NCBI RefSeq assembly: GCF_009905735.1
Contig: NZ_JAAALE010000024.1
Coordinates: 1 to 44,767 of the forward strand
Direction: 5' to 3'
DNA from: Porphyrobacter sp. SLTP
Lineage (GTDB): Bacteria; Pseudomonadota; Alphaproteobacteria; Sphingomonadales; Sphingomonadaceae
Length of the DNA: 44,767 nt
The position numbers and the translations under genes were made by a program. The notes under the pieces were generated by a model. The model made no database searches. It saw only the letters and a list, made by a program, of their open reading frames with translations, and had not been told where the DNA came from. The first letter of the stretch is position 1; each line of letters opens with the position of its first letter. Positions 21,090-29,548 of the stretch are shown piece after piece.

Positions 21090-21623
21090 ATGATCCGGCG
21101 TCTCTTCTCCTTGATGTTCCTGGCGTGGGCGATCGGCTTCCTGTGGTTTGCCGTGGCCCTGCCCAAGCCCGTGGTCGGGTCCGTGACCACCGACGCGGTG
21201 ATCGTCGTAACCGGCGGGCCCGGACGGATCGCGCGCGGGCTGGAGGTGCTGGACAAGGGGTTGGCCGACACAATGCTGGTCAGCGGTGTTGACCGCGAAG
21301 TGCGTCCGGGCGAATTTGCTGCCGAGTTCGGCGTCTCGCCGGCCGAGATGGCGTGCTGCGTCACCTTGGGCTTTGCGGCGGTCGATACCCGCAGCAACGC
21401 CGCCGAAACCGCCAAGTGGGTCGCGCAGAAAGAGGTCCGCTCGTTGCGGCTGGTGACGACCGATTGGCACATGCGCCGCGCCGCGGGGGAGCTTGACCGG
21501 ACCCTGCCCGATCATGTCACCGTGATCCGCGATGCCGTGCCCTCGCAGCCTGATCTCGGCACGCTGTTCCTCGAATATCACAAGCTGATCGCGAGCCGTG
21601 CGGCGGGTCTGGCTGACCTTTGA
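21090..21623 (+). CDS. YdcF/ElyC family (DUF218) membrane-anchored protein
   Basis: A 177-aa protein of the DUF218 (YdcF/SanA/ElyC) family, linked in other bacteria to envelope integrity and peptidoglycan or undecaprenyl-lipid metabolism. A single N-terminal helix (about 5-25) is followed by AVIVVTGGPGRIARGLEVL (about 36-54), a DTRSNAAETA segment and LRLVTTDWHMRRA (about 120-132), which are the conserved DUF218 blocks. It starts 10 bases after ftsX and overlaps the start of the next gene, so it belongs to the ftsEX operon. The exact biochemical role is not established. Confidence 0.85.
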   Translation: MIRRLFSLMFLAWAIGFLWFAVALPKPVVGSVTTDAVIVVTGGPGRIARGLEVLDKGLADTMLVSGVDREVRPGEFAAEFGVSPAEMACCVTLGFAAVDTRSNAAETAKWVAQKEVRSLRLVTTDWHMRRAAGELDRTLPDHVTVIRDAVPSQPDLGTLFLEYHKLIASRAAGLADL

Positions 21624-22312
21624 CCTGGTTGCTGGCGGCCCTGCGATCCTTGGTCTTTTATGTGCTGTTCTACGGGGTCAGCGCGGTGCTGGTTATCGCG
21701 TCGGTGGTGGCCGTGGTGGCGCAGCGCCGCTGGCTCGGCCCGATTGTGGAGCGCTGGGGGTATTGGCACCTGTGGTGCGTGCGCCATCTGCTCGGCATCG
21801 AGGTGGTGATGGACGGCGCCTTGCCCGATGGCCCGGTGCTGATCGCGATCAAGCATGAGAGCTTTTTCGAAGCGATCGACACCCCGCGCCTGTTCACGCT
21901 CCCGGCGGTGTTCGCCAAGCAGGAGCTGTTCGCGATCCCCGGCTGGGGCTATTCGGCGCGGACCTATGGGCTGATCCCGGTGGCGCGCGACAAAGGCGCC
22001 AAGACGCTGCGCGCCATGCTGGCACTGGCCAAGCAGCGCGTGGACGAGGGCCGCCCGCTGGTGATCTTTCCCGAAGGCACCCGCGTCGCCCACGGCACCC
22101 GCCCGCCTCTGCAAGCGGGCTTTGCGGGGCTGTACAAGCTGCTACGCCTGCCGGTGGTGCCCATCGCAGTGGATAGCGGCGCGGCCTATCACCGTCTGGT
22201 GAAGCGGCCCGGGCGGATCACCTACAAGGTCGGCGACACAATCCCGGCGGGCCTCCCGCGCGAAGAGGTCGAGGCGCGGGTGCACGCGGCGATCAATGCG
22301 CTGAACGGGTAG
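21620..22312 (+). CDS. plsC: 1-acyl-sn-glycerol-3-phosphate acyltransferase
   Basis: PlsC acylates lysophosphatidic acid to phosphatidic acid at the inner membrane. The 230-aa protein has an N-terminal helix (about 8-32), the catalytic block IKHESFFEAID (about 75-85) and FPEGTRVAHGT (about 154-164), followed by LPVVPIAVDSG. The first motif reads H-x4-E rather than the canonical H-x4-D; I recall this variant in a subset of proteobacterial PlsC proteins. The likely start is TTG at 21620, overlapping the preceding stop as TTGA, which indicates translational coupling. It closes the ftsEX-ydcF-plsC operon. Confidence 0.88.
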   Translation: MTWLLAALRSLVFYVLFYGVSAVLVIASVVAVVAQRRWLGPIVERWGYWHLWCVRHLLGIEVVMDGALPDGPVLIAIKHESFFEAIDTPRLFTLPAVFAKQELFAIPGWGYSARTYGLIPVARDKGAKTLRAMLALAKQRVDEGRPLVIFPEGTRVAHGTRPPLQAGFAGLYKLLRLPVVPIAVDSGAAYHRLVKRPGRITYKVGDTIPAGLPREEVEARVHAAINALNG

Positions 22313-22517
22313 TGTCGGGCTGCGGCATGTCCGCTTTCGGGCGACGAGGGATGCTGCGTTGATGGCGGAAGGTGGGTGGAGAGCAGAATGGCGGCTTCTC
22401 AACAAATTGATTTAGATTCCGGACCCCTACGTCGGCTCTGCCAAGGTAAGATGATTCCTCCGCCAGCGTTGAATTTCCAGCGGATCGACGTGCCGCTCTC
22501 GACCAGCCGACCGTCAA
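22313..22517. other. Intergenic gap between plsC and the acyltransferase gene
   Basis: This 205-base stretch between two convergent genes holds nothing I can name: no strong hairpin with a T-run, no tRNA and no small gene with a convincing start. Confidence 0.5.
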
Positions 22518-23702
22518 CTAGTTGCGTTGGACTTTCGTGATCCAGTCTGACGGCTGCGCCGCAACAGGGGATGGCTTCAGTCCGAGCAGCGGCCGCATCC
22601 AGTTCACCCGACGCGCGACCTCGTAAGTCAGCGCGCAGCCGAGGATAGTCGTCAACAGAATGACGCCGAAAGCGAGTTCAGGCTGCGCGCCGACTTGCTT
22701 AAGCCAGAAGCCTGCGGCGACGATGATTGTCTGATGCGCGATGTAATAGGGGAAGATTGCCTCGGTCAGGTATCGCCGCACCGGGCCATCGTGATGCAGG
22801 CGGGTCTGAGCAAAGCCTAGCAGTCCGATGATTGCGCTCCACGCCAGCACGGAGCGGGCACATGCCCGGGCGATATCCCACACAGGCGTTGCGTCGCTCA
22901 GGCGATGCACCGTGAACAGCGCGACACAGGCGATTGCAGCAAGGCTGAGCAGCTCGCGCCAATAGCGAAGAATGGTCGTCCAGGCCGCTTGCGAGCCCGC
23001 CAGCGCCACGCCGAAGAAGAAGGCGAATCCATAGATCGCATGGGCATAGGGATCATCGACCAGCGCATGAGTCTCGCCGAACACCGGATGCAATTCCAGC
23101 CGAGCGAACGTCAGCCATACGATTGGGAGCGCCACAAGGCGCCAGCCGGAAAGCAACGCGTCGAAACCGTCCTGCAGTCGCGCTCGCATCGTGGTTGGGA
23201 GTGCAGCTAGCACGGCCAGCATCAGCGAATAGGCCCACAGATAGGCGACGAACCACAGGTGGTTCCACGTCGGCAGAGGCGTGCCGCGGGTGCCGCCGAA
23301 CTCGAAGTAATCGTTGAGCCAGAAATGCACGAAACCTGCATCATAAGTTCCGCGGTCGCGCAGCTCGAACCATGGCTGTGGGGCAACAAACAGGATCATT
23401 CCTGCCAACAAGGGCACCGCAAGGCGCACCGAACGGCTGACGGCAAAACCCTGTGGCGCAGCCAGCTTGATCAAGAGCGCGCGCGACACCACGCCCGAGA
23501 TCACGAACAGCAGCATCAGCCGCCATGGGCTGACCGCCATCATCGGCCAAACCGCCCATTCGACCGGAGCGGCGGCTTTGACGTGCCAGCCCCAAGGCAC
23601 AAAGAACATGCCGATATGATAGAGGATGAGCAGCGCAAAGGCGCCTATCCTGAGCCAATCGAGGCCGTATTGCCGGCCATTCATCACCGTCGTGGGTTGC
23701 AT
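22518..23702 (-). CDS. Acyltransferase-3 family membrane protein
   Basis: A multi-pass membrane acyltransferase of the acyltransferase-3 (OpgC/OafA-like) superfamily, which transfers acyl groups to surface sugars or lipids. The 394-aa protein has about ten helices. It opens with YGLDWLRIGAFALLILYHIG (family pattern with the early Arg and conserved His), has an LLFVISGVVSRALL helix with Arg, and a late AIFPYYIAHQTIIV segment carrying the second conserved histidine region. I start at the ATG at 23702, because GGAG lies 8 bases upstream; the ATG at 23720 lacks a ribosome site. It is divergent from a LytTR regulator 85 bases away. Confidence 0.85.
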   Translation of the reverse strand: MQPTTVMNGRQYGLDWLRIGAFALLILYHIGMFFVPWGWHVKAAAPVEWAVWPMMAVSPWRLMLLFVISGVVSRALLIKLAAPQGFAVSRSVRLAVPLLAGMILFVAPQPWFELRDRGTYDAGFVHFWLNDYFEFGGTRGTPLPTWNHLWFVAYLWAYSLMLAVLAALPTTMRARLQDGFDALLSGWRLVALPIVWLTFARLELHPVFGETHALVDDPYAHAIYGFAFFFGVALAGSQAAWTTILRYWRELLSLAAIACVALFTVHRLSDATPVWDIARACARSVLAWSAIIGLLGFAQTRLHHDGPVRRYLTEAIFPYYIAHQTIIVAAGFWLKQVGAQPELAFGVILLTTILGCALTYEVARRVNWMRPLLGLKPSPVAAQPSDWITKVQRN

Positions 23703-23787
23703 GTCGCGTCTCCATCGCATCTAATCTGCGAGCAGATGTGCCTCCCTGACCGCGCTGTCGCGGCTTGGGTGATGGGCGGCGGAACCG

Positions 23788-24651
23788 GTGGGACGGAATG
23801 CGGGGCGGGTTGTGACGAGTGGCGGCGATCGAGGGCTGAGCGGTGAGCGGCACAATCCCGGCTTCTTGCGCGATCCCCGCGCGATTGCCGCACTGGTATT
23901 CACCGGATTCGGATTGCTCTACATGGTGGTCAATGCTGCCAGCCTGATCGACCAGCGCCGCGCGCTCGGGCAGCCAATTGCGCCGTGGCAGGCGTGGGTG
24001 CTCGAAGGCACCAGCTTTACAGCTTGGCTCGCGCTGCTGCCGGTGGTGCTGATATTCGCGTCCCGGCTCGCATCGCGTCCGCTGCCTCAGGCTGCGCTCG
24101 GCCATGCAGCGGGCTGCCTTGCGGTTTCTTTGGCGCACACCGCACTGATGGCGGGATTGCGGATCGCATCCTTCGCGCTGGCAGGCGAGGACTATGCACC
24201 GACTGAACCTTGGTCCGACCGTCTGCTGTTCGAGGCGCGGAAGGACATCATTACCTATATCTCGATCCTTGCGGTGTTCCTGTTGGCTCGGCAGCTGGCG
24301 GTTCCCGCCATATCGTCAAAAACATCCCCATCCGATGCGACGGCGTTGGTCGAGGTGCGCGACGGCAGCCGAGTTGTAATGCTACGTGTCGAGGAGATTG
24401 ACTGGGTGAGTGCGGCTGGAAATTATGTCGAGCTACACGGAAATTTTGGTAGCGAACTGTCTCGGCGGACGATGGCGGATATGGAATCGGAGCTGACACC
24501 CCATGGCTTCGTTCGCATCCATCGTTCGCGCCTTGTGCGGCGGACAGCAATCGCAATCACGGAAACGCGGCAAAGCGGGGACTTCGACATTACCTTGCGT
24601 TCAGGCACGGTGATTAGCGGCAGCCGCCGGTTCCGACAGAACCTCGCCTAG
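23788..24651 (+). CDS. Membrane LytTR-type transcriptional regulator
   Basis: A 287-aa regulator with four predicted membrane helices (about residues 32-52, 66-88, 100-122 and 148-170) and a C-terminal LytTR DNA-binding domain (about 185-285). The domain shows EEIDWVSAAGNYVELHG, MADMESELTPHGFVRIHRSR and the final ISGSRRFRQNL, all standard LytTR blocks. It has no receiver domain, so any signal would be sensed by the membrane part. Translation starts at a GTG, either 23788 or 23812. It is divergent from the acyltransferase-3 gene, which is its most likely target. This pairing suggests a one-component sensor for envelope modification. Confidence 0.85.
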   Translation: MGRNAGRVVTSGGDRGLSGERHNPGFLRDPRAIAALVFTGFGLLYMVVNAASLIDQRRALGQPIAPWQAWVLEGTSFTAWLALLPVVLIFASRLASRPLPQAALGHAAGCLAVSLAHTALMAGLRIASFALAGEDYAPTEPWSDRLLFEARKDIITYISILAVFLLARQLAVPAISSKTSPSDATALVEVRDGSRVVMLRVEEIDWVSAAGNYVELHGNFGSELSRRTMADMESELTPHGFVRIHRSRLVRRTAIAITETRQSGDFDITLRSGTVISGSRRFRQNLA

Positions 24652-24772
24652 CCGGCACGGAAGGCTTGAGCATTTACTTTAGGCGTAACGCTGCTGCGTG
24701 TCCTGTGACCGATTTGGGGTCGCTCCCCGAACGGCAGGTTTGTTCCGCAGAGCAGCAAATGCCGCCGTCCCG

Positions 24773-25681
24773 TCACGCCCCGTGTTCGCGTCCGAAGTCG
24801 GGCCGCTCGTCGTCCTGGCCTTGCTCGATCACCTGCCGCCGGATCGCGCGGGTGCGGGTGAAGAGGTCGAACAGCGCGTCGCCGTCGGCGGAGCGGATCG
24901 CGCGCTGCATGGCGGTGAGGTCTTCGGTGAAGCGGCCCAGCATCTCCAGCACCGCGCCCTTGTTGCTGAGGAACACGTCGCGCCACATGACGGGGTCGGA
25001 CGCGGCGATGCGGGTGAAGTCGCGGAAGCCCCCGGCGGAGTACTTGATCACCTCGCTCTGGGTCACGTCCTCCAGATCGCTGGCGGTGCCGACGATGGTG
25101 TAGGCGATGAGGTGCGGGATGTGGCTGGTCACGGCGAGCACCAGATCGTGGTGCGCGGCGTCCATCAGCTCGACCTTGGAGCCGAGCGCAGTCCAGAATG
25201 CGCTGAGCGCCTCCAACTGCGTCGGATCGCAGCCTTCGGGCGGCGTGATGATGCACCACCGGCCTGCGAACAGCGTGGCGAACCCGGCATCCGGCCCGCT
25301 CTGTTCGGTGCCCGCGACCGGGTGGGCGGGGATGATGCAGGCGCCCGGCAAAGCCTCGGCCAGCGCGGTGGCGACCGCTTCCTTGGACGAGCCGACATCG
25401 CTGATGATGGCGTGCGGCGCGAGGCCCGGCGCAATCGCCCGCGCCGCATCGCCCATCGCGCCGACGGGGACGCACAGGATCACGAGGTCAGCGGCGGCTA
25501 CCGCGTCTTCGGCGGTCGCGCAAACGGTCTCCACCAGCCCGCGCTCCGCCGCGCGTGCGCGCACCGCGGGGTCACGGTCCCACCCAGTGGTGGCAATGGC
25601 GAGGCTGCGGGCCTTCACCGCCAACCCGATCGAACCGCCCAGCAGCCCAAGGCCGATAATGGCAACGCGGCGGATCGTCAT
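24773..25681 (-). CDS. tyrC: Prephenate (arogenate) dehydrogenase
   Basis: The enzyme oxidatively decarboxylates prephenate or arogenate in tyrosine synthesis. The 302-aa product starts MTIRRVAIIGLGLLGGSIGL, giving the NAD-binding GLGLLGGS motif (about residues 10-17). It continues with ILCVPVGAM, DVGSSK, the PAHPVAGTEQSGPDAG active-site block and an SHIPHLIAY segment. There is no ACT or chorismate mutase domain. I start at the ATG at 25681, which overlaps the hisC stop (ATGA). Coupling to hisC fits an aromatic-amino-acid unit in which the HisC-like aminotransferase may also act on aromatic precursors. Confidence 0.93.
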   Translation of the reverse strand: MTIRRVAIIGLGLLGGSIGLAVKARSLAIATTGWDRDPAVRARAAERGLVETVCATAEDAVAAADLVILCVPVGAMGDAARAIAPGLAPHAIISDVGSSKEAVATALAEALPGACIIPAHPVAGTEQSGPDAGFATLFAGRWCIITPPEGCDPTQLEALSAFWTALGSKVELMDAAHHDLVLAVTSHIPHLIAYTIVGTASDLEDVTQSEVIKYSAGGFRDFTRIAASDPVMWRDVFLSNKGAVLEMLGRFTEDLTAMQRAIRSADGDALFDLFTRTRAIRRQVIEQGQDDERPDFGREHGA

Positions 25682-26781
25682 GCCGCTTCCCCGCACAGAG
25701 CGCGCAAGGTGGCGATCACTCGGGTCATATCGTCCGACTTGCCGATGGTGATGCGCACCGCATTGGGCAGGCCCTGACCCGGCAGATGCCGCACGGCGTA
25801 ACCCGCCTCGGACAAAGCTTCGACCGCATCAGCCGCGCTCACTTCGCCCTCGAAATGCACCAGCAGGAAGTTGGCCTCGCTGGGGGAGGCGGAGAGGCCG
25901 TGGTTGCCGAGCATCGCGATGGCGTCGGCCAGTCGTTGTCGCTCCGTTGCATTGTGGTCGCGGCTGCGTGCGACGAATTCCTGATCGCCCAGCGCGGCCA
26001 ACGCCGCCTTCTGCCCGCTGACCGAGACGTTGAACGCGCCGCGCAGCCGGTTGACGAGATCGATCAGATGCGGCGCGCCGGTCACCCAGCCGACCCGCTC
26101 CGACGCCAAGCCATAGGCCTTGGAAAAGGTGCGGCTGACCAGCACGTTCTCGTGCGCGGCGGCGAGCGCGAAGGCGGCGTGTTGCAACCCCGGATCGACA
26201 TATTCGCCGTAAGCCTCGTCCACCACCAGCAGCACGTCACTCGGCAGACCAGCGTGAAGGCGGGACACCTCCGAAGGCGGCAGGAAGCTGCCCACCGGGT
26301 TGTTCGGGTTGTCGAGCAGCACGACCTTGGTAGCGGACGTTACGGCGGCAAGCAGGTTGTCGACGCTCGCGGCGTAGCCCTCGGGATCGGCAAACACCGG
26401 GGTCGCGCCGATTTTCTGCGCCAGCAGCGGATAGAGCGAGAAGGAGTAGCGCGAAGCCAGCACCTCGTCCCCCGGACCGGCCAGCGCCTGCACCGCGCAA
26501 TGCAGCAGCTCGCCCGAGCCTGTGCCGCACACGATCCGGTCGGGATCGAGGCCGTGCACCTCGGCGATCTTCTCGCGTAGCGCGCGGGCGTCGGGATCGG
26601 GATAGTCGGCCGCCACATGCCCTTCGGCCAAAGCCGCCAGCGCCGCCGGGCTGGAGCCGAGCGGGTTCTCATTGGCCGAAAGCTTGGTGAGCGGCTTCCC
26701 GCTCGCCGACTTGGACTTGCCCGGCACATAGGCGTGGATCTCGCTGATCCAGGGTTTGGGTTGGGGTCTTGCCATTGTCAT
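25678..26781 (-). CDS. hisC: Histidinol-phosphate aminotransferase
   Basis: A PLP-dependent fold type I aminotransferase that converts imidazole-acetol phosphate to histidinol phosphate. Members next to tyrC often use aromatic keto acids too. The 367-aa protein has KLSANENPLGSSP near the start, GTGSGELLHCAVQAL, NPNNPVGS, DEAYGEYV and the PLP-lysine block SRTFSKAYGLASERVGW, plus a C-terminal AVRITIGK. The start is ATG at 26781 or 26775 (MTMARPQPKPW). In-frame codons upstream run into a REP-like element and are not coding. It overlaps tyrC downstream and is divergent from metX. Confidence 0.93.
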   Translation of the reverse strand: MTMARPQPKPWISEIHAYVPGKSKSASGKPLTKLSANENPLGSSPAALAALAEGHVAADYPDPDARALREKIAEVHGLDPDRIVCGTGSGELLHCAVQALAGPGDEVLASRYSFSLYPLLAQKIGATPVFADPEGYAASVDNLLAAVTSATKVVLLDNPNNPVGSFLPPSEVSRLHAGLPSDVLLVVDEAYGEYVDPGLQHAAFALAAAHENVLVSRTFSKAYGLASERVGWVTGAPHLIDLVNRLRGAFNVSVSGQKAALAALGDQEFVARSRDHNATERQRLADAIAMLGNHGLSASPSEANFLLVHFEGEVSAADAVEALSEAGYAVRHLPGQGLPNAVRITIGKSDDMTRVIATLRALCGEAA

Positions 26782-26811
26782 CGTGATGCGCCGCTTGAAG
26801 AAAAGGCAGTG

Positions 26812-26881
26812 CTTCGACAAGCTCAGCACGAACGGATTATGGAAAAAATACCCCTTACCGCGTGGCTCACGCTTGTCGAAG
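26812..26881. repeat. REP-like inverted pair between hisC and metX
   Basis: CTTCGACAAGC at 26812-26822 and GCTTGTCGAAG at 26871-26881 are exact inverted copies, 48 bases apart. The left one extends into TCAGCACGAACGG. This word resembles a short repeat (CTTCGACAAGCTCAG followed by ACGAACGG) that I associate with intergenic regions of many proteobacteria. The pair fills most of the divergent hisC/metX promoter region. Confidence 0.65.
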
Positions 26882-26912
26882 GGCTGTTTTTCCGCTTTCG
26901 CAGCAATTCTGT

Positions 26913-28010
26913 ATGAACGCCGCCCCGATATCTCAGGTCTATGCCATCCCCGAACCCCTGCCGCTCGACAGCGGGCAGGTGCTGGAGCGTGCAGAAATCG
27001 CTTACGAGACTTACGGTACGCTCGCGCCCGATGCTTCGAACGCGGTGCTGGTGTGCCATGCGCTGACGGGTGACCAATATCTCGCCAGCCCGCACCCTAT
27101 CACCGGCAAGCCCGGCTGGTGGGAACGGATGGTCGGCCCGGGCAAGCCGATCGACACGGACCGGCACTTCGTGATCTGCGCCAATGTCATCGGCAGCTGC
27201 ATGGGATCGAGCGGCCCGGCCAGTCTCGCCCCTGATGGCGAACCCTATGCGATGCGCTTTCCCGTCATCACCATCCGCGACATGGTGCGCGGATTGGTTG
27301 CGCTGCTTGACGGGCTGGGGATTGCCAAGCTGCACGCGGTGGTCGGCGGATCAATGGGCGGGATGCAGGCGCTGAGCCTCGCTGCCAATTGGCCCGAGCG
27401 CGCGGCGCGCGTGCTGGTGATTGCCTCCACGGCGCGGCACTCGGCGCAGAATATCGCCTTTCACGAGGTCGGCCGGCAGGCGATCATGGCCGATCCCGCC
27501 TGGGCCGAGGGCAATTACTACGCGAGCGACGCGAAGCCCGACAACGGCCTCGCCGTCGCGCGGATGGCGGCGCATATCACCTATCTGTCCGAAGCGGGCC
27601 TGACCGAGAAGTTCGGCCGCCGCTTGCAGGACCGCGAGGCCAAGGGCTTCGGCTTCGACGCCGAGTTCCAGGTCGAAAGCTACCTGCGCTATCAGGGCAG
27701 CGGCTTTACCCGCCGGTTCGATGCCAACAGCTATCTCTATATCACCCGCGCGATGGACTATTTTGACATCGCGGAAGAGCATGGCGGCAGACTTGCCAAT
27801 GCCTTTGCCGGGACGCAGGCGCGGTTCTGCATTGTCAGTTTCGATACCGACTGGCTCTACCCCACCGCCGAAAGCCGCCACGTGGTCCACGCGCTGAATG
27901 CGGCGGGGGCGAAGGTCAGTTTCGTGGAACTCAGCGCGCCCAATGGGCATGACAGTTTCCTGCTGGAACATGATCAGCTTGACCGGGTGGTGAAGGGGTT
28001 CGTGGAATGA
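26913..28010 (+). CDS. metX: Homoserine O-acetyltransferase
   Basis: MetX acetylates (or succinylates) homoserine as the first committed step to methionine. The 365-aa alpha/beta-hydrolase-fold protein has [20 protein letters not shown] near the start, the [13 protein letters not shown] block, the nucleophile elbow [12 protein letters not shown] (Ser at about residue 151), a late aspartate in FDTDWLYP and the histidine in [11 protein letters not shown] begin at the ATG at 26913 ([10 protein letters not shown]); an earlier ATG lies in the REP-like region. Its stop overlaps the metW start (ATGA). I looked for a SAM-II riboswitch upstream and saw none. Confidence 0.95.
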   Translation: MNAAPISQVYAIPEPLPLDSGQVLERAEIAYETYGTLAPDASNAVLVCHALTGDQYLASPHPITGKPGWWERMVGPGKPIDTDRHFVICANVIGSCMGSSGPASLAPDGEPYAMRFPVITIRDMVRGLVALLDGLGIAKLHAVVGGSMGGMQALSLAANWPERAARVLVIASTARHSAQNIAFHEVGRQAIMADPAWAEGNYYASDAKPDNGLAVARMAAHITYLSEAGLTEKFGRRLQDREAKGFGFDAEFQVESYLRYQGSGFTRRFDANSYLYITRAMDYFDIAEEHGGRLANAFAGTQARFCIVSFDTDWLYPTAESRHVVHALNAAGAKVSFVELSAPNGHDSFLLEHDQLDRVVKGFVE

Positions 28011-28594
28011 CCTTGCGTCCCGACCTCGCTGCGATCGCCGCCCATGTCGCGCCGGGCAGCCGGGTGCTCGATATCGGCTGCGGCGATGGGGCTCTCATGG
28101 CCGAACTGGAGAGCGTCAGCGGCTGCGATGCGCGCGGGATGGAGCTGGACGGCGCACTGGTCGAACGCTGCGTTTCCCGCGGCCTCAGCGTGGTGCAGGG
28201 CGACGCGAACCTCGATCTGGCGAACTACCCCGACAAGGCGTTCGACTACGCGATCCTCAGCCAGACGCTTCAGACTGCGACTCGGCCCGACCTGATCCTT
28301 GATGAATTGCTGCGCGTCGGGCGGCGGGCGTTTGTCTCGTTCCCGAACTTCGCCCACTGGCGCACCCGCGCTGCACTGATGTTCGGCGGGCGGATGCCGG
28401 TCACCCGCGCGCTTCCGGTGAGCTGGTACGAGACCGAGAACATCCACCACGTCACGGTCGAAGATTTCCGCGATCTGGCGAGGATGAAGGGCGCGACCAT
28501 CGAGCGCGCGTGGTTCTTCGCCAATGAAAAACAAATCGGCGCGCCAGCCGCTAACTGGCGCGCCGAATTCGCGGTATTCGAACTCAGTCGGTAA
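28007..28594 (+). CDS. metW: Methionine biosynthesis protein MetW
   Basis: MetW is a class I SAM-dependent methyltransferase-like protein encoded with metX; it supports MetX activity in some bacteria. The 195-aa protein has the SAM motif [15 protein letters not shown] (about residues 19-33), then [39 protein letters not shown] and SQTLQT, all typical of Met[20 protein letters not shown] near 143-161 is another family block. Coupled to metX by a 4-base overlap. Its last 20 codons contain a perfect inverted repeat that appears to be the terminator of the convergent VOC gene. Confidence 0.93.
   Translation: MTLRPDLAAIAAHVAPGSRVLDIGCGDGALMAELESVSGCDARGMELDGALVERCVSRGLSVVQGDANLDLANYPDKAFDYAILSQTLQTATRPDLILDELLRVGRRAFVSFPNFAHWRTRAALMFGGRMPVTRALPVSWYETENIHHVTVEDFRDLARMKGATIERAWFFANEKQIGAPAANWRAEFAVFELSR
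28527..28564 (-). terminator. Intrinsic terminator for the VOC gene, inside metW
   Basis: GGCGCGCCAG (28538-28547) and CTGGCGCGCC (28555-28564) form a perfect 10-bp stem with a 7-base loop. On the minus strand it is followed by GATTTGTTTTT (28537-28527). This is a textbook rho-independent terminator for transcription arriving from the VOC gene, whose stop is 31 bases upstream. It lies inside the coding end of metW. Confidence 0.8.
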
Positions 28595-28987
28595 TTAGCC
28601 CGCGCGGTGCAGCATGCACAGCTTGTGGCCGTCCAGATCGAGCACGTAGCCGAGGTTCATCGTGCCCATCGCGCCGGTGCGCGGGCCTGGGGGGTCTTCG
28701 ATCGACTTGCCACCCGCAGCCACCGCCGCATCGTGGAACGCCTGCACCTGTTCAAGGCTGTCACAGGCAAAGCCGATGGTCGAGCCGTTGGCGCAGGCGG
28801 CGGGTTCGTTGTTGATCGGCTGGCTGATCGCGAAGATCCCGCCATTGTGGAACCAGAACGCGCGCTTGTGGCCGGTGGCCGCTTCGTTGATGTTGCCCGG
28901 ACCGGCGCCGAGCGTGGCCAGCACGGCGTCATAGAACGCCTTGGCGCGGTCGAAGTCATTGGTGCCGACCATAATGTGACTGAACAT
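28595..28987 (-). CDS. VOC (glyoxalase-fold) family protein
   Basis: A small vicinal-oxygen-chelate protein of 130 aa. It begins MFSHIMVGTNDFDRAKAFYD, the family's first beta-alpha unit with the metal-ligand His at residue 4, and ends with VLDLDGHKLCMLHR containing the second half-site. The wording GNINEAATGHKRAFWFHNGG is typical of uncharacterised proteobacterial VOC proteins. The substrate is unknown. The ATG at 28987 is chosen because the fold starts immediately. It is convergent with metW with no intergenic space. Confidence 0.85.
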   Translation of the reverse strand: MFSHIMVGTNDFDRAKAFYDAVLATLGAGPGNINEAATGHKRAFWFHNGGIFAISQPINNEPAACANGSTIGFACDSLEQVQAFHDAAVAAGGKSIEDPPGPRTGAMGTMNLGYVLDLDGHKLCMLHRAG

Positions 28988-29109
28988 GGAAATCCGTCTC
29001 CTCTCATAAGACCAGTTGCGGATTAGGACGGAATTCACCTGCCCGCAATCGGCATTTCCGGGCGGAATTCGGTAGCGCCGCGTTCATAATGCAGGGCATA
29101 GGATGCGCC

Positions 29110-29481
29110 ATGCTCACCTCTCTTCTGGCCCCCCTGCTCTTGGCAGCACTGGCGCTGCAATCCGCCCCTGCGCTGGTCGCCCCCGAACCTGCGCCACTAT
29201 CGCAGGAAAACCGCGCCCTGCTGCGCTGTGCGGCGGCCTTTGCGCTGGTGGCGCAAGGTCAGGTGGCGGGCGATCCGCAGGCCAAGGCCTGGCCTGATCT
29301 GTCCGAGCGGGGGCGGGAGTTCTTTGTCCGGTCGATGGCGCAGCTGATGGACGAAACCGGGCGCGACCGCGCGGGCATAGCAACGCTCGTCAATGCCGAA
29401 GCGCAGGCGCTGACCACCAGCGGCGACCTGCATAAGGTCATGCCATCGTGCCTGTTGATGCTGGAAGCCGCGCAGCTCTGA
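29110..29481 (+). CDS. Hypothetical small exported protein
   Basis: I do not recognise this 123-aa protein. It has a signal peptide (MLTSLLAPLLLAALALQSAP) with cleavage probably near residue 23, then a mainly helical mature domain. Two cysteines are present in the mature part (in LLRCAAAF and VMPSCLLML) and may form a disulfide. The ATG at 29110 is preceded by AGGA; an upstream ATG at 29089 would add seven residues. It stands alone between the VOC gene and a GST gene. Confidence 0.65.
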   Translation: MLTSLLAPLLLAALALQSAPALVAPEPAPLSQENRALLRCAAAFALVAQGQVAGDPQAKAWPDLSERGREFFVRSMAQLMDETGRDRAGIATLVNAEAQALTTSGDLHKVMPSCLLMLEAAQL

Positions 29482-29548
29482 ATACTCCCCCGTTACTCGT
29501 GTCGCGCGCTGGATTTGCCCTGCAAAATGCGGCAGAGCTTGGGGCCTT

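Noticed and set aside
26782..26912. SAM-II riboswitch upstream of metX
   Set aside because: The expected conserved pseudoknot words are not present; the region is occupied by the REP-like pair.
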